DNA from: Nitrosospira sp. Nl5
GTDB taxonomy: Bacteria > Pseudomonadota > Gammaproteobacteria > Burkholderiales > Nitrosomonadaceae
Direction: 5' to 3'
DNA length: 64,000 bases
NCBI RefSeq assembly: GCF_900102495.1
Contig: NZ_FMVQ01000004.1
Span: 1-64,000 of the forward strand
How positions within the stretch are numbered: position 1 is the stretch's first letter; every line of letters begins with the position of its first letter. A program made the position numbers and the translations under genes. Positions 56,932-64,000 of this stretch are shown here, in pieces. A model generated the notes under the pieces. That model did not search any database. It saw only the letters and a program-made list of their open reading frames with translations, and was not told where the DNA came from.

Positions 56932-59037
56932 ATGATAGAAGAGAATGAGGAGAAATTGCTGCGTTCCGTTGCTTTGCAAACCTCCAACACTATTCTCCGG
57001 GCGCGCCAGCGTGCCGAACACGAGCTCGAGCAGGCCAAAAAATCACTGGAAGAGAGAGCGAGGCGGCTTGACCACTCTCTCTCGATCCTGCGCGCCACCA
57101 TAGAATCCACTGCCGATGGAATCCTGGTTACCGATGAGGACGGCCTGGTACTGCGATTCAATGAGCTGTATCTGCGAATGTGGCCGATTCCCCAGGACAT
57201 CACGAATTTGAGCGAACACCGGCAACTGCTGAAATACTGCTGCAAATCGTTGAAAGATCCCCAGCGGTTCCTGGAAAGGACGGCACAGATTTACGCCTCC
57301 TGGCCGGCGGACAGCCACGATTTGCTGGAGCTTGCCGATGGCCGGGTTTTTGAACAGTTTTCCAAGATCCAGTCCATTGACGGCCAGAATATCGGCCGCT
57401 TCTGGAATTTCAGGGATGTGACGGCGCGCAAGCACGCCGAAGAAGCCGTACGGGAAAGCGGCGAGCGCCTGCGCTTCATGGCGGAGTCCATGCCGCATAA
57501 ACTATTTACCGCGCGAGCTGACGGCGGCGTGGACTATTTCAATCAACAATGGAGGGATTACACCGGGCATAGCCTTGAGCAGATGGAAGAATGGGAGTGG
57601 ACCAAGCTCATCCATACTGACGATGTGGATGAGCATATCAGACGCTGGCACTACTCTCTCGCCACGGGAGAACCTTTCCAGATGGAGCACCGCTTCCGGC
57701 GGGCCGACGGGCAGTACCGCTGGCATTTGACCAGGGCCCATGCCAAGCGCGATACCAAAGGAAATATATCGATCTGGGTCGGTTCGAATACCGATATAGA
57801 CACCATCAAGCGTGCCGACGAAGAGAAAAAGCAGCTGCTTGAGAATGAACGGATCGCGCGAAGCGAAGCCGAACGGGCCAACCACATCAAGGACGAATTT
57901 CTCGCGACACTGTCCCACGAACTCAGGACGCCGTTAAATGCAATTCTTGGATGGTCCCAGCTCATTCTGCAGGGGACGATGAGCAAGGAGGATATCCAGC
58001 GCGGTTTGGAGACGATCGAACGAAACGCGCGCGCCCAGAATAAGCTTATCGAGGATCTGCTTGAAATGAGCAGCATCATCTCGGGGAAAATAAGGCTGGA
58101 CGTCCAGCGCCTGGACCTCGCCGGCGTCGCCGAGGCGGCAATCGAGTCGATGGCTCCGGCGGCAGAGGCCAAAGCGATCCGGCTGCGGAAAATCATCGAC
58201 CCATCGGCCGGGCCGGTTTCGGGCGACCATAACCGGCTCCAGCAGATCATCTGGAACCTTCTTTCGAATGCGGTCAAGTTTACACCCAAGGGCGGCCATA
58301 TCGAGGTTATCGTCGAACGTGTGGAGTCACATATCGAGGTTACGGTGAAGGATTCGGGGCTGGGTATCAAACCTGAATTCCTGGCATACGTTTTTGACCG
58401 TTTCCGGCAAGCCGACTCTTCACTCACCCGCAATCACGGCGGACTCGGCCTGGGGCTTGCCATCGTGAAGCAACTTGTGGGGCTTCACGGGGGGACGGTT
58501 CGCGCGGAAAGCGCCGGCGAGGGGCAAGGAGCATCCTTTATCGTCAGCCTGCCCGTGGCCCCCATCCGCGACGGCAAAGATCGCGCCCACCCGGCAGCAC
58601 CGAAATACCGTGCCTCCTCGCCTTCTAATGGCGATTACATCGGGCTCTCCGGGGTGACGGTGCTGGTGGTCGACGATGAGCTCGATTCCCGCGATCTCAT
58701 CAATGAGATATTGACGCAATGCGAAGCCGAGGTCATCACCGCGGCGGGCGCGGCGGAAGGATTGGAAATCGTAAAGAGCCATCGTCCGGATGTGATGATA
58801 AGCGACATCGGCATGCCGGAACAGGACGGATACCAGTTCATTCGCGAAGTGAGGAATCTTCCGGCGTCTCACGGAGGAGCAACGCCAGCCATTGCACTCA
58901 CTGCGTTTGCCCGGTCTGAAGACCGAACCAGGGCGATGATCGCCGGCTACCAGATGCATCTTTCCAAGCCTGTCGAATCGCACGAACTGATTGCCACCAT
59001 CGGCAGTCTGACCAGGTGGATGCAGACCAAGAGGTAA
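56932..59037 (+). CDS. PAS hybrid sensor histidine kinase with receiver, 701 aa
   Basis: ATG 56932 has AAGGGAAAG upstream. Its N-terminal 165 residues (LLRSVALQTSNTILRARQRA, STADGILVTDEDGLVLRFNE, PIPQDITNLSEHRQLLKYCC) are closely similar to those of the diguanylate cyclase at 46038-47540. A second PAS follows (RFMAESMPHKLFTARADGGV, HRFRRADGQYRWHLTRAHAK), then HisKA (FLATLSHELRTPLNAILGWS), HATPase (NAVKFTPKGGHIEVIVERVE, LTRNHGGLGLGLAIVKQLVG) and a receiver (VTVLVVDDELDSRDLINEIL, MISDIGMPEQDGYQFIREVR). It is cytoplasmic. A shared sensor with two outputs suggests one signal feeds both cyclic di-GMP and phosphotransfer. Confidence 0.9.
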   Translation: MIEENEEKLLRSVALQTSNTILRARQRAEHELEQAKKSLEERARRLDHSLSILRATIESTADGILVTDEDGLVLRFNELYLRMWPIPQDITNLSEHRQLLKYCCKSLKDPQRFLERTAQIYASWPADSHDLLELADGRVFEQFSKIQSIDGQNIGRFWNFRDVTARKHAEEAVRESGERLRFMAESMPHKLFTARADGGVDYFNQQWRDYTGHSLEQMEEWEWTKLIHTDDVDEHIRRWHYSLATGEPFQMEHRFRRADGQYRWHLTRAHAKRDTKGNISIWVGSNTDIDTIKRADEEKKQLLENERIARSEAERANHIKDEFLATLSHELRTPLNAILGWSQLILQGTMSKEDIQRGLETIERNARAQNKLIEDLLEMSSIISGKIRLDVQRLDLAGVAEAAIESMAPAAEAKAIRLRKIIDPSAGPVSGDHNRLQQIIWNLLSNAVKFTPKGGHIEVIVERVESHIEVTVKDSGLGIKPEFLAYVFDRFRQADSSLTRNHGGLGLGLAIVKQLVGLHGGTVRAESAGEGQGASFIVSLPVAPIRDGKDRAHPAAPKYRASSPSNGDYIGLSGVTVLVVDDELDSRDLINEILTQCEAEVITAAGAAEGLEIVKSHRPDVMISDIGMPEQDGYQFIREVRNLPASHGGATPAIALTAFARSEDRTRAMIAGYQMHLSKPVESHELIATIGSLTRWMQTKR

Positions 59038-59076
59038 GAACGAAGATGTAAGAAGCAGAGCTACCAGGAGTTATGC

Positions 59077-60135
59077 ATGACAATCCCCACCGAGCCCATT
59101 GGCAGCATTCCGAGACCGCCTGAACTGATCGAGGCGCTTGCGGACAGAGACCACATGGACCCGAAGCTCGACGCGCTTTATGAAATTGCCATAAGGGATA
59201 CCATCGAGAGATTTGAGGCGACCGGCTCACCGGTGATTACCGATGGCGAACAGAGGAAGTACCATAATTTCTGGACCTATCCGGTGGATGGGCACCCACA
59301 CACGACTCCGGACGGCTTTATAATTCCATTCGAGGCCGGCCACAACCGCCGGATGCCGCAACTGAAATCCGGGCCATTCCGCTACAGGCTATACGCGGAC
59401 CGCTACCTGGATAGCGCCATGCGGCACACCCGCGTCCCCGTCAAGCAAGCGGTTATCTCGGCTTCCGCCTTGAGCCTCATGTATCCGGCCACGGAGATCC
59501 CGGGCTACTCGCGTGCGCAGTTCATCGATGATCTGCTGCGCGAACATGAGACCGAGATTCGCCGCTGCCTTGGCAAGGGTGCGCACAAGGTTCAGATCGA
59601 CTTCACCGAGGGACGGCTGGCGATGAAACTTGATCCCACCGGGAAACTCCTCAACAGTTTTATCGATTTGAATAACCTGGCACTCTCGCGTTTTACTTCC
59701 GAGGAGTTGATGCGAATTGGAATCCATACGTGCCCTGGCAGCGACCAGAATTCGACGCATAGCGCCGATGTCGATTATGCCGAGCTGTTGCCCAGTCTAT
59801 TCCATTTGAAAGCGGGGAATTTTTATATCGCGTTAGCGGGCGAACAGGATTACGTGCGGGTGCTGAAGATCATCCGTGCGCACATGAAACCGGATCAGCG
59901 GATATTTATCGGCGTCGTCGCGCCCATCGATCCGCACATAGAAAATCCGGAACAAATCCGCGACCGCATACTCGAAGCGGCCAAGTACATTCCTGTCGAC
60001 CAACTGGGCACAACGGATGACTGCGGTTTCGCCCCTTTTTGCGATGACACATCCACCAGTCGTGACACAGCCTTTGAAAAGATACAAGCCCGCGTCATCG
60101 GCACCGCGCTCGCTTCGAAAGTGCTGGCAGGCTAG
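59077..60135 (+). CDS. MetE-like cobalamin-independent methyltransferase (core MetE), 352 aa
   Basis: The protein has the C-terminal catalytic barrel of methionine synthase: MTIPTEPIGSIPRPPELIEA, VITDGEQRKYHNFWTYPVDG, HKVQIDFTEGRLAMKLDP, IGIHTCPGSDQNSTHSADVD with zinc-binding His and Cys, and QLGTTDDCGFAPFCDDTSTS with the third ligand Cys. It lacks the N-terminal domain of full MetE (about 750 residues), like the short MetE-related enzymes of bacteria and archaea. AGGAG precedes its ATG by 6 bases. It may methylate homocysteine or a related thiol; the methyl donor is uncertain. Confidence 0.8.
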   Translation: MTIPTEPIGSIPRPPELIEALADRDHMDPKLDALYEIAIRDTIERFEATGSPVITDGEQRKYHNFWTYPVDGHPHTTPDGFIIPFEAGHNRRMPQLKSGPFRYRLYADRYLDSAMRHTRVPVKQAVISASALSLMYPATEIPGYSRAQFIDDLLREHETEIRRCLGKGAHKVQIDFTEGRLAMKLDPTGKLLNSFIDLNNLALSRFTSEELMRIGIHTCPGSDQNSTHSADVDYAELLPSLFHLKAGNFYIALAGEQDYVRVLKIIRAHMKPDQRIFIGVVAPIDPHIENPEQIRDRILEAAKYIPVDQLGTTDDCGFAPFCDDTSTSRDTAFEKIQARVIGTALASKVLAG

Positions 60136-60314
60136 TTGTTTAACGCGATGCTACGGCTGATAACCGGGATCCTGCATAAGCCCCAAAATCGGGAACGGTG
60201 GATAGTCATAGAAAGAAAATCAGCTAACAGGCGGCTTGGCGCAAGGTATCCGATATCATATCCGTATGCCGACCGCATGATCAGGCTGCTTCGTGGCGGG
60301 AAACACTCAGCTCT

Positions 60315-60545
60315 TCAGCCGGTATGGCGATGATCGAGTTTATCCGCCAGCCAGAGCTTGATCAACGCTTGGCGGGTAACGCCAAGGCGGTGTGCTTCCT
60401 TGTCGAGCGATTGCACCATCCAGGCGGGGAAATCCACATTGACGCGCCGCGCTTCAAGACCAGGCCGTCGCGCTTTTTTTAAGTCCAGCCACGCCGTTAC
60501 GTCGTCATTCTCATCGAATTTCTTATCAAGGTCAGAAGCTTTCAT
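60315..60545 (-). CDS. brnA: BrnA-type antitoxin, 76 aa
   Basis: The protein has a BrnA domain: EARRVNVDFPAWMVQSLDKE, AHRLGVTRQALIKLWLADKL, with a ribbon-helix-helix-like C-terminal part that binds DNA, and a polar N-terminus (DLDKKFDENDDVTAWLDLKK) that binds the toxin. Its start overlaps the toxin gene by 14 bases. BrnA binds BrnT and represses the operon. The order (toxin first) is the family's usual one. Confidence 0.85.
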   Translation of the reverse strand: MKASDLDKKFDENDDVTAWLDLKKARRPGLEARRVNVDFPAWMVQSLDKEAHRLGVTRQALIKLWLADKLDHRHTG

Positions 60546-60795
60546 AGTGTTCCATCTCCTCTTTTCGAGAGCGCCTGACCGAGATCAAACGGATACTTTC
60601 ATTGCCGTAAGTCATTACGGCAGACCAGTGCCCGCCGTCGATTTTGCCGATGACCAGATAACGCGGCTTATCCAAACCTCTGGCGGGGATTTCCGCCCGG
60701 TCCGGGTCATCCCATATGGCTTGCGCTCTATCAAAATCAATTCCGTGCCTGCTTTTATTGGCGGCACTTTTCTCGTGGTCATATTCAAAACGCAT
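60532..60795 (-). CDS. brnT: BrnT-type toxin (ribonuclease), 87 aa
   Basis: The protein shows the BrnT pattern: FEYDHEKSAANKSRHGIDFD RAQAIWDDPDRAEIPARG (space added), then DKPRYLVIGKIDGGHWSAVM, YGNESIRLISVRRSRKEEME. The conserved N-K-x-K-H-G-type segment, the R/H residues and final RRSRKEE helix make up the RelE-like fold, which cuts RNA. Together with BrnA it forms a type II toxin-antitoxin module. Its promoter carries a perfect palindrome. Confidence 0.9.
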   Translation of the reverse strand: MRFEYDHEKSAANKSRHGIDFDRAQAIWDDPDRAEIPARGLDKPRYLVIGKIDGGHWSAVMTYGNESIRLISVRRSRKEEMEHYESF

Positions 60796-60811
60796 CCGTA
60801 ACTCTGTAAAA

Positions 60812-60837
60812 GTATAATAACAATGTTGTTATTATAC
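60812..60837 (-). promoter_or_regulatory. palindromic operator/promoter of the BrnT-BrnA operon
   Basis: GTATAATAACAA, a 2-base centre (TG) and TTGTTATTATAC form a perfect 12-bp inverted repeat 16 bases upstream of the toxin start. TATAAT is inside each arm, so a repressor bound there would cover the -10 box. Autorepression by BrnA is known in this family; this site is its likely target. Confidence 0.8.
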
Positions 60838-60953
60838 CTTATTGATGAAATAGCAGATCCGGGCTACGCAGCGCAACCCGGCAATCCGCCCGCCATCCGT
60901 GCAAGACAGAAAAATAAACGCGTTTTTATTTAGCCCATCAACCATCCGAAAAC

Positions 60954-61850
60954 ATGCGCCGCTGGATTCTGCTAGGAATGTCGGCTTGCCTGGCCGCCGT
61001 AATACTTGTCGCCATTGGCGTTGGCGAATTGCTGACAGGCGCCGCCCCCACCGCCGTGGATTCCCTCGCCGGCACGCTGTCAACCGATTTTCCGGTCGAG
61101 CCTGTGCAAATTCCCGTCAAGGCCGGCTCCCGCGATAGGGATGCGAGGGTGCATGGCTGGCTGCGGCGCGGTGCGCGCGGAGGCGGCGTGCTATTGCTGG
61201 TTCATTCGATCCGGAGCAACCGGGTGGAGATGCTGAGCCGTGCCAGGTTCCTGAACGCGCAGGGGTATGGCGTCCTTCTCATTGATCTGCAGGCGCACGG
61301 CGAGACAGACGGAGACCGGATCACCTTTGGCGTTCGCGAATCGGAAGACGTGGAAGCTTCCGTTGCCTATCTGCGGGAGAACTTCCCGTCCGAGAGGATC
61401 GCAGCCATCGGCGTGTCGCTGGGCGCGGCTGCCATTGTACTGGCGCAACACGCCTTGAAACTTGACGCCGTGGTGCTCGAATCGCTCCACCCGACCATCG
61501 AGGAAGCCGTCGAAAACCGCTTGAGGCTCCATCTGGGCGAGTTTGGACCAGCGCTTTCGCCGCTCCTGCTGTCGCAGTTATCGTTCCGCCTGGATATTTC
61601 ACCCACCGAATTAAGCCCCATCACACGCATTGGCGATCTCAATGCGCCATTGCTGCTGATTTCCGGTACCGACGATCAACATACCAAAGTGGCGGAAACC
61701 CGACGGTTGTTTGACGCTGCCCGGCAGCCCAAAGAAATGTGGATTGTTCCTGGCGGCGGGCATTTCAACATGCACGCCTATGCAGGCAAGGAATATGAAG
61801 ACCGCATCCTGGATTTTTTCGAACGGTATCTGCGCGAGCGAGAGGATTGA
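60954..61850 (+). CDS. alpha/beta hydrolase with N-terminal membrane anchor, 298 aa
   Basis: The N-terminal 28 residues form a membrane anchor or uncleaved signal (WILLGMSACLAAVILVAIGV). The hydrolase fold shows GVLLLVHSIRSNRVEMLSRA, IDLQAHGETDGD, the nucleophile elbow IAAIGVSLGAAAIV (G-x-S-x-G), ISGTDDQHT with the acid, and PGGGHFNM with the His. It is similar to the BAAT/dienelactone-like hydrolases with a periplasmic position. The substrate is unknown. Confidence 0.85.
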   Translation: MRRWILLGMSACLAAVILVAIGVGELLTGAAPTAVDSLAGTLSTDFPVEPVQIPVKAGSRDRDARVHGWLRRGARGGGVLLLVHSIRSNRVEMLSRARFLNAQGYGVLLIDLQAHGETDGDRITFGVRESEDVEASVAYLRENFPSERIAAIGVSLGAAAIVLAQHALKLDAVVLESLHPTIEEAVENRLRLHLGEFGPALSPLLLSQLSFRLDISPTELSPITRIGDLNAPLLLISGTDDQHTKVAETRRLFDAARQPKEMWIVPGGGHFNMHAYAGKEYEDRILDFFERYLRERED

Positions 61851-62164
61851 CACCGCATCCACCCTGCATTCATTGCACCGTATATCATCAATGATAACGG
61901 GAAAGCGTACCGCCTCTTGTCTCGAAAGAGTTCCAACACGCAAATAGTTTCGGCTTACAATCCCCCTACCATGCACAACGTCAATAAATTGATATGTCCT
62001 ATATGCTCCTCCCGCTTCCGGTAGATACTCTGTTCGATGGATTACGCTTTGCTTCACCCATCCTACGCCTCAAACCAGGAACATAGGCATTGGATTCACT
62101 ATGAATGGAAATACAGCGCTGCAATTCCTGTCAATGGACCCCTGCTTGACCGCATGAGGCCGAC
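61851..62164. other. intergenic region with one repeat, no gene seen
   Basis: About 310 bases separate the hydrolase gene and the phosphatase gene. An inverted copy of the GATGG...CCATC repeat family lies at 62036-62070. No convincing frame, promoter or terminator was found in the rest. Confidence 0.5.
62036..62070. repeat. GATGG...CCATC family repeat, copy 3 (inverted)
   Basis: In the reverse orientation it reads GGCGTAGGATGGGTGAAGCA, then AAGCGTAATCCATCG. It shares most of its length with copy 2 at 41984-42017. It lies between the hydrolase and the phosphatase genes. Confidence 0.6.
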
Positions 62165-63646
62165 ATGAAAATATCCCTCGTGCCCCGCGCTGCGCCGAGC
62201 GACTGTATACGCATATGGGTCGGAATTCTTGCTCCCCATGCGCCTGCGCTTACCTGGTTTCTGGACGGCAAGCCGATTGCCGATGCCCGTCTACATCCGT
62301 TGCGGCCTCTTGCAAGCGCCATCCCGGCGGAGCTTCTCGGCGGCCTGCCCGCGGATAATTTTATCGGGCTATTCGAGATCAGCGGCCTTGACCCAGGCAC
62401 CGCCTACCTGGTGTCGGTCAAGGCGAGCATTCCTGGCGCGACGGCAAGCGCGGAATTACGCACCAGGACGCTCGCCTCCACCGTCCCCAGCCTTCTCGAC
62501 GGCACGTTCAACGTCCTTCTGGCCTCCTGTTTTTACCGGCCGGAAGACAAAGGGCAGGCAGGCGCTCTTGCGAGCCAGCTGAACGGCGCTACCCGGCCCG
62601 ATTTGACGCTGCTGCTGGGCGACCAGGTTTACCTGGATCTGCCCACGCTCGCGAACTTCCCCGACAACGCCGCCGCTCTCGCACAAAGATTTGAAGGCAA
62701 CTACCGCGCGAACTGGCAGGGAGAAACCGGTTATTCGCAACTGCTCGGGCTCGCACCGGCAGCATCCGTTCCTGACGACCATGAATACTGGAATAATTTT
62801 CCCCACGGCAGTCCTTTTATCCAGAACAGCTGGACGCAGTCCGGGCGCGATAACTGGACCGCGGCCGCGGCTGCCTTGTATAAAGCCTTTCAATTCTCCT
62901 GTGAACCCGAGGCGTATCATTTTGGTGGCCAGGCCGAGCTGGGCGACGCATCGGTAATCACTGTCGAGCCACTGTCGTTCTTTCTGGCGGACGGACGGTC
63001 GAAACGTGACCCCGGCCGCGCCACGGTACTCACGGCAAGAGGGAGGAAACAGCTGGAACACTGGGTTTCCGAGGCGATACAAAAACGGCATATCGGCATA
63101 TTCGTCACAGGGCAGTCGATGCTCGATTCTCCGGCAGGGGGATTGAAAGGCGCGCTCGCCGGTTATCAGTTGTCGAATTATGGGGATTTCAGTTATGTCA
63201 CCCATGCGCTGGGGCGGTTCGCCGAGGCAGGCCTGCCCATTACCATGATTACCGGTGACGTGCACTGGGGGCGCGTGGCGGCGGCAAGGGATGCGCGCAC
63301 CGGACGGGAGTCGATATTCGAAATCATCTCCTCTCCCACATCACTCGTAAGCACGGTGGGAAAAGATCAGCTGATCGCCCTCCAGGGGACAATCAAGGGC
63401 CAGACCGATGCCTGGCCGCGCCATTCCAGTCCAGGATCCGTACCGGAATTCCTTTGGTTCGGTGATTTTGGCGCACGGTTTGTCTGCTCGCGGATGCACG
63501 AACAGCGCGGCAATCACTTTGCGCTACTGTCGTTCACCCGTAGCGGCGCCGGCGTACGTCTGCGCATTACCTATTACCCGATTCACGAAGATCTCAACCT
63601 GCGCAAGCCGCAAGCCGTGCGCGAGATATTATTAGTTCCCGACTAA
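62165..63646 (+). CDS. PhoD-like metallophosphatase, 493 aa
   Basis: The protein has an N-terminal fibronectin-like domain (ALTWFLDGKPIADARLHPL, SGLDPGTAYLVSVKASIPGA) and a PhoD-like catalytic domain with LLASCFYRPEDKGQAG, LTLLLGDQVYLDLPT, VPDDHEYWNNFPHGSP and MITGDVHWGRVAAARD, which hold the metal-binding Asp, His and Asn residues. PhoD enzymes cleave phosphodiesters and monoesters, usually outside the cell. No signal peptide is seen, which differs from typical PhoD. The next gene begins 9 bases behind the stop. Confidence 0.8.
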   Translation: MKISLVPRAAPSDCIRIWVGILAPHAPALTWFLDGKPIADARLHPLRPLASAIPAELLGGLPADNFIGLFEISGLDPGTAYLVSVKASIPGATASAELRTRTLASTVPSLLDGTFNVLLASCFYRPEDKGQAGALASQLNGATRPDLTLLLGDQVYLDLPTLANFPDNAAALAQRFEGNYRANWQGETGYSQLLGLAPAASVPDDHEYWNNFPHGSPFIQNSWTQSGRDNWTAAAAALYKAFQFSCEPEAYHFGGQAELGDASVITVEPLSFFLADGRSKRDPGRATVLTARGRKQLEHWVSEAIQKRHIGIFVTGQSMLDSPAGGLKGALAGYQLSNYGDFSYVTHALGRFAEAGLPITMITGDVHWGRVAAARDARTGRESIFEIISSPTSLVSTVGKDQLIALQGTIKGQTDAWPRHSSPGSVPEFLWFGDFGARFVCSRMHEQRGNHFALLSFTRSGAGVRLRITYYPIHEDLNLRKPQAVREILLVPD

Positions 63647-63655
63647 GGAGAATAC

Positions 63656-64000
63656 ATGCCTACCCTATCTTCAAAAGCCAAATCGATCAACAAGGAATTC
63701 GCCGAAGCCAGGAGAGCCCGTGGAAAGACCAACATAGACTGGCTGCGCTCGCATTGGCGGGATGACAGAGTAGCCATATTGCTGCTCGGCGGCACGGGTC
63801 TGATCGACTTCCGCCTCAGGGTTGCGCAATCGCATTTGCGCAACGACCTGACGCCCAGCCACTGGTCGCATGTTGCGCTGCTGGGGCAGAGCGACGTTAA
63901 CAACCTGGCTGCCGCGCCGCTTTACGAAATCTCGCTCATGCCCCCTGCCGGCTTCGGTCTCCCTCCGGCAAGCAACGGCGTGCAGGAATCGGTTTTCGGG
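63656..64000 (+). CDS. protein of unknown function, 5' part (window edge)
   Basis: ATG 63656 has AAGGAG 6 bases upstream and the frame stays open to the window end (115 codons). The product begins with a polar helix (SKAKSINKEFAEARRARGKT), then WLRSHWRDDRVAILLLGGTG and LTPSHWSHVALLGQSDVNNL. The pattern SHWSHVALLG resembles the His-containing strand of NlpC/P60-like or permuted papain-like enzymes, but this is weak. It is co-transcribed with the phosphatase, and presumably shares a pathway. Confidence 0.55.
   Translation, partial: MPTLSSKAKSINKEFAEARRARGKTNIDWLRSHWRDDRVAILLLGGTGLIDFRLRVAQSHLRNDLTPSHWSHVALLGQSDVNNLAAAPLYEISLMPPAGFGLPPASNGVQESVFG

Overview
The window looks like a chromosome segment of a betaproteobacterium carrying a prophage. 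Moderately high GC, a PEP-CTERM exported protein, a TonB-dependent siderophore receptor, many PAS/GAF sensor kinases and recurrent short repeats would all fit an ammonia oxidiser of the Nitrosospira/Nitrosomonas group. That assignment is inference; no ammonia-oxidation or rRNA gene is present to confirm it.

Left flank (1-3895): the end of a REP-associated tyrosine transposase, then three surface-polysaccharide genes (SAM methyltransferase, O-antigen ligase/polymerase, family 2 glycosyltransferase), all on the + strand.

Prophage (about 4149-30128, all genes on the - strand): a complete podovirus-like late module read from right to left. It runs i-spanin/o-spanin, small and large terminase, P22-type portal, a cargo block of lectin-like and heparin-lyase-like proteins, scaffold, N4-gp56-type capsid protein, two adaptor-like proteins, tail fibre with collar domain, a lysis cassette with SAR lysozyme, tail tube-like protein, fibres, a GNAT acetyltransferase and internal virion proteins. 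I found no integrase, repressor, replication gene or att site. The operon is preceded by a consensus sigma-70 promoter that runs straight into six tandem intrinsic terminators. Two families of short non-coding elements with terminal inverted repeats (MITE-A and MITE-B, two copies each) are inserted exactly at gene junctions, with 5-bp target duplications that include stop or start codons.

Middle region (30296-45400): two small exported proteins, an FAD-linked sugar-lactone oxidase-like protein, a PEP-CTERM protein, a hemerythrin next to an FmdE-like protein, a decayed FMN reductase gene, the TonB receptor, a GAF hybrid histidine kinase, a BON-domain protein and an exported tandem class II chelatase-like protein with a poly-His stretch. 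A MITE-like element and an orphan Fur box lie in a gene-poor stretch.

Right region (46038-64000): a PAS-GGDEF diguanylate cyclase with a decayed EAL remnant behind it, glycogen phosphorylase, several small stress or envelope proteins (one KGG protein and one PepSY pseudogene broken by a single-base deletion), a short-chain dehydrogenase, two large hybrid histidine kinases transcribed away from each other, a MetE-like methyltransferase, a BrnT/BrnA toxin-antitoxin pair with a perfect palindromic operator, an alpha/beta hydrolase, a PhoD-like phosphatase and a partial gene at the window end. No tRNA, rRNA or CRISPR array was seen.
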